NCBI RefSeq assembly: GCF_000332295.1
Contig: NZ_KB235930.1
Coordinates: 2,561,395 to 2,625,394, forward strand
Direction: 5' to 3'
Length of the DNA stretch: 64,000 nucleotides
From: Fortiea contorta PCC 7126
GTDB lineage: Bacteria; Cyanobacteriota; Cyanobacteriia; Cyanobacteriales; Nostocaceae
The translations under genes and the position numbers were made by a program. The stretch's first letter is position 1; every line of letters starts with the position of its first letter. The notes under the pieces were generated by a model, which was not told the DNA's origin, did no database searches, and saw nothing but the letters and a program-made list of their open reading frames with translations. Below are positions 63,165 through 64,000 of this stretch, piece after piece.

Positions 63165-63430
63165 TTGAGGATGGGGAGTGTGGGGATGGGGGGATGGGGT
63201 GATGGGGGGATAGGATGATGGGGTGACTTGTACCGAGCGAAGCCGAGGTATGGGGTGATGGGGGGATGGGGTGATGGGGTGATAAAGTTTGCGCCTTTAA
63301 ACCAGAAACTTGGACATCAAAACTTAAAGCCTCCCCACCTCCCCACCTCCCCACCTCCCCACACCTCCCACACTCCCCACCTCCCACACCTCCCACACCT
63401 CCCCACCTCCCCACCTCCCCACCTTCCCAA
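63165..63430. repeat. G-rich then C-rich low-complexity tract with nested palindrome
   Basis: From 63165 to about 63285 the + strand is GGGGTGATGGGG-type repeats, broken at 63227-63250 by a small palindromic unit (CTTGTACCGAGCGAAGCCGA). From about 63330 to 63430 it is CTCCCCAC repeats. Together they fill the gap between the CobO-like gene and raf1. Confidence 0.85.
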
Positions 63431-63502
63431 TTCCCCATGCTTCACAATTAACATATAAACTTTTTTAGACTGTGTTTTGTAATTTTGAATTTTGTACTGT
63501 TT

Positions 63503-64000
63503 ATGACTGACTTACCACCTAACACTCAAAATCCTGATCCTGATGTGGCTGATGTCGCACAGGAGTTGCTGCGAAAATTGAGACAAAAACAAGGTAATTG
63601 GGTTGAATGGGGTGTAATGATCGCTCAATTACTTAAGGCTGGTTACAGTCCTCAAGATATTTTTGAAGCTACGGGATTTGAGCCGGTGCAACAAAATCAA
63701 GTGGTTGTTGGCTCCCAAGTTTACAATTCTTTGGAAAAAGGTGAAGCTGCAGCGGCGACGCGATCGCACTACGCCCAGCGCGGTAGTGATATTTTATATG
63801 AATTGCGCTTGCTGACTCAAGAACAACGCGCCGCTGCGGCTGATTTGACTTGTGTCCACAAACTAGACGCAGACGAAGCGCGGGAAGTCGCTAAGGCTAT
63901 TAAAGATTTTTCTCGTTTGGGTAGTTTACCATCGGGATTTTCTGCTCATCCTGGTGATGCTGTTGCTTATCAAGCTTGGAAACTGGCTCGTCAAAACTCA
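63503..64000 (+). CDS. raf1: Rubisco accumulation factor 1 (Raf1), 5' part
   Basis: 166 codons run to the window edge without a stop. LLRKLRQKQGNWVEWG…AQLLKAGYSPQDIFEATGFEPVQQNQVVVGSQVYNSL is the N-terminal helical domain of cyanobacterial Raf1, which chaperones RbcL dimers into the Rubisco octamer. The rest continues with helices (SHYAQRGSDILYELRLLTQEQRAAAADL). The remainder of the gene lies outside the window. Confidence 0.92.
   Translation, partial: MTDLPPNTQNPDPDVADVAQELLRKLRQKQGNWVEWGVMIAQLLKAGYSPQDIFEATGFEPVQQNQVVVGSQVYNSLEKGEAAAATRSHYAQRGSDILYELRLLTQEQRAAAADLTCVHKLDADEAREVAKAIKDFSRLGSLPSGFSAHPGDAVAYQAWKLARQNS

Noticed and set aside
1-64000. CRISPR array
   Set aside because: All tandem repeats seen are heptamers or low-complexity blocks; no direct repeats of 25-37 bp with unique spacers were found.

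Overview
The window looks like chromosome of a filamentous, heterocyst-forming cyanobacterium (Nostocales). The evidence is many GCGATCGC (HIP1) octamers, cyanobacteria-specific genes (ycf34, pipX, the DUF3119 and DUF3086 genes, the Rubisco chaperone raf1), a complete fraC-fraD-fraE filament-integrity operon, and a DevBCA-type glycolipid exporter operon. Intergenic regions carry the heptanucleotide tandem repeats and small palindromes usual in Nostoc-like genomes. All functional calls come from reading the sequence; no database search was run.

Layout. 1-2.5 kb: tsaB, ycf34, and a CCA-adding/poly(A) polymerase gene whose 3' end runs into a heptamer repeat. 2.7-7.1 kb: TetR regulator plus devB-devC-devA. 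7.3-10.2 kb: a secreted ricin-type lectin-like protein facing a CHASE2 Ser/Thr kinase. 11-13.3 kb: NYN-domain protein and leuA. 13.5-17.4 kb: an accessory island with a two-gene operon (GIY-YIG nuclease-like protein plus DGQHR/DndB-like protein) and an IS630-type element with a damaged transposase. 17.8-25.7 kb: recQ with a Uma2-type gene, pheS, surE, an MBL-fold hydrolase, ribF and a MoxR ATPase. 25.8-27.6 kb: a graveyard of mobile sequence holding a TnpA remnant, a stop-interrupted gene, a structured-RNA (group II intron-like) remnant split by a 193-bp MITE with a 9-bp target duplication, and a toxin-antitoxin pair. 27.7-35.4 kb: type II NADH dehydrogenase, two signalling kinases, glcE and glcF. 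35.5-43.9 kb: a second Ser/Thr kinase, a PstS-like protein, aroH, sppA, and an envelope-lipid cluster (mlaE-like, DUF3119, DUF3086, plsY). 44.4-46.5 kb: a calpain-like (C2) cysteine protease and a small secreted protein. 46.5-58 kb: der, EcfT-like, GMC oxidoreductase, pipX-pipY, sepF, proC, RDD protein, rpmG-rpsR, RNase II/R. 58.5-64 kb: pentapeptide-repeat protein, fraCDE (minus strand), a tandem-duplicated CobO-like P-loop protein, and the 5' part of raf1.

How genes work together. Several neighbourhoods are functional units: devBCA export with its own TetR regulator; glcE/glcF of glycolate oxidation; pipX-pipY linking PII/NtcA nitrogen signalling to PLP homeostasis; sepF and fraCDE for division and cell-cell junctions; mlaE/plsY for membrane lipid handling; and tsaB, cca, pheS, rpmG, rpsR, der and RNase R for translation and RNA metabolism.

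The best candidate for an undescribed system is the minus-strand pair at 13549-15735. A DndB-like DGQHR protein is encoded 3 bp downstream of a GIY-YIG protein that has a large insertion in its nuclease core. No other dnd gene is in view, no HIP1 octamer was seen in the pair, and an IS sits beside it.
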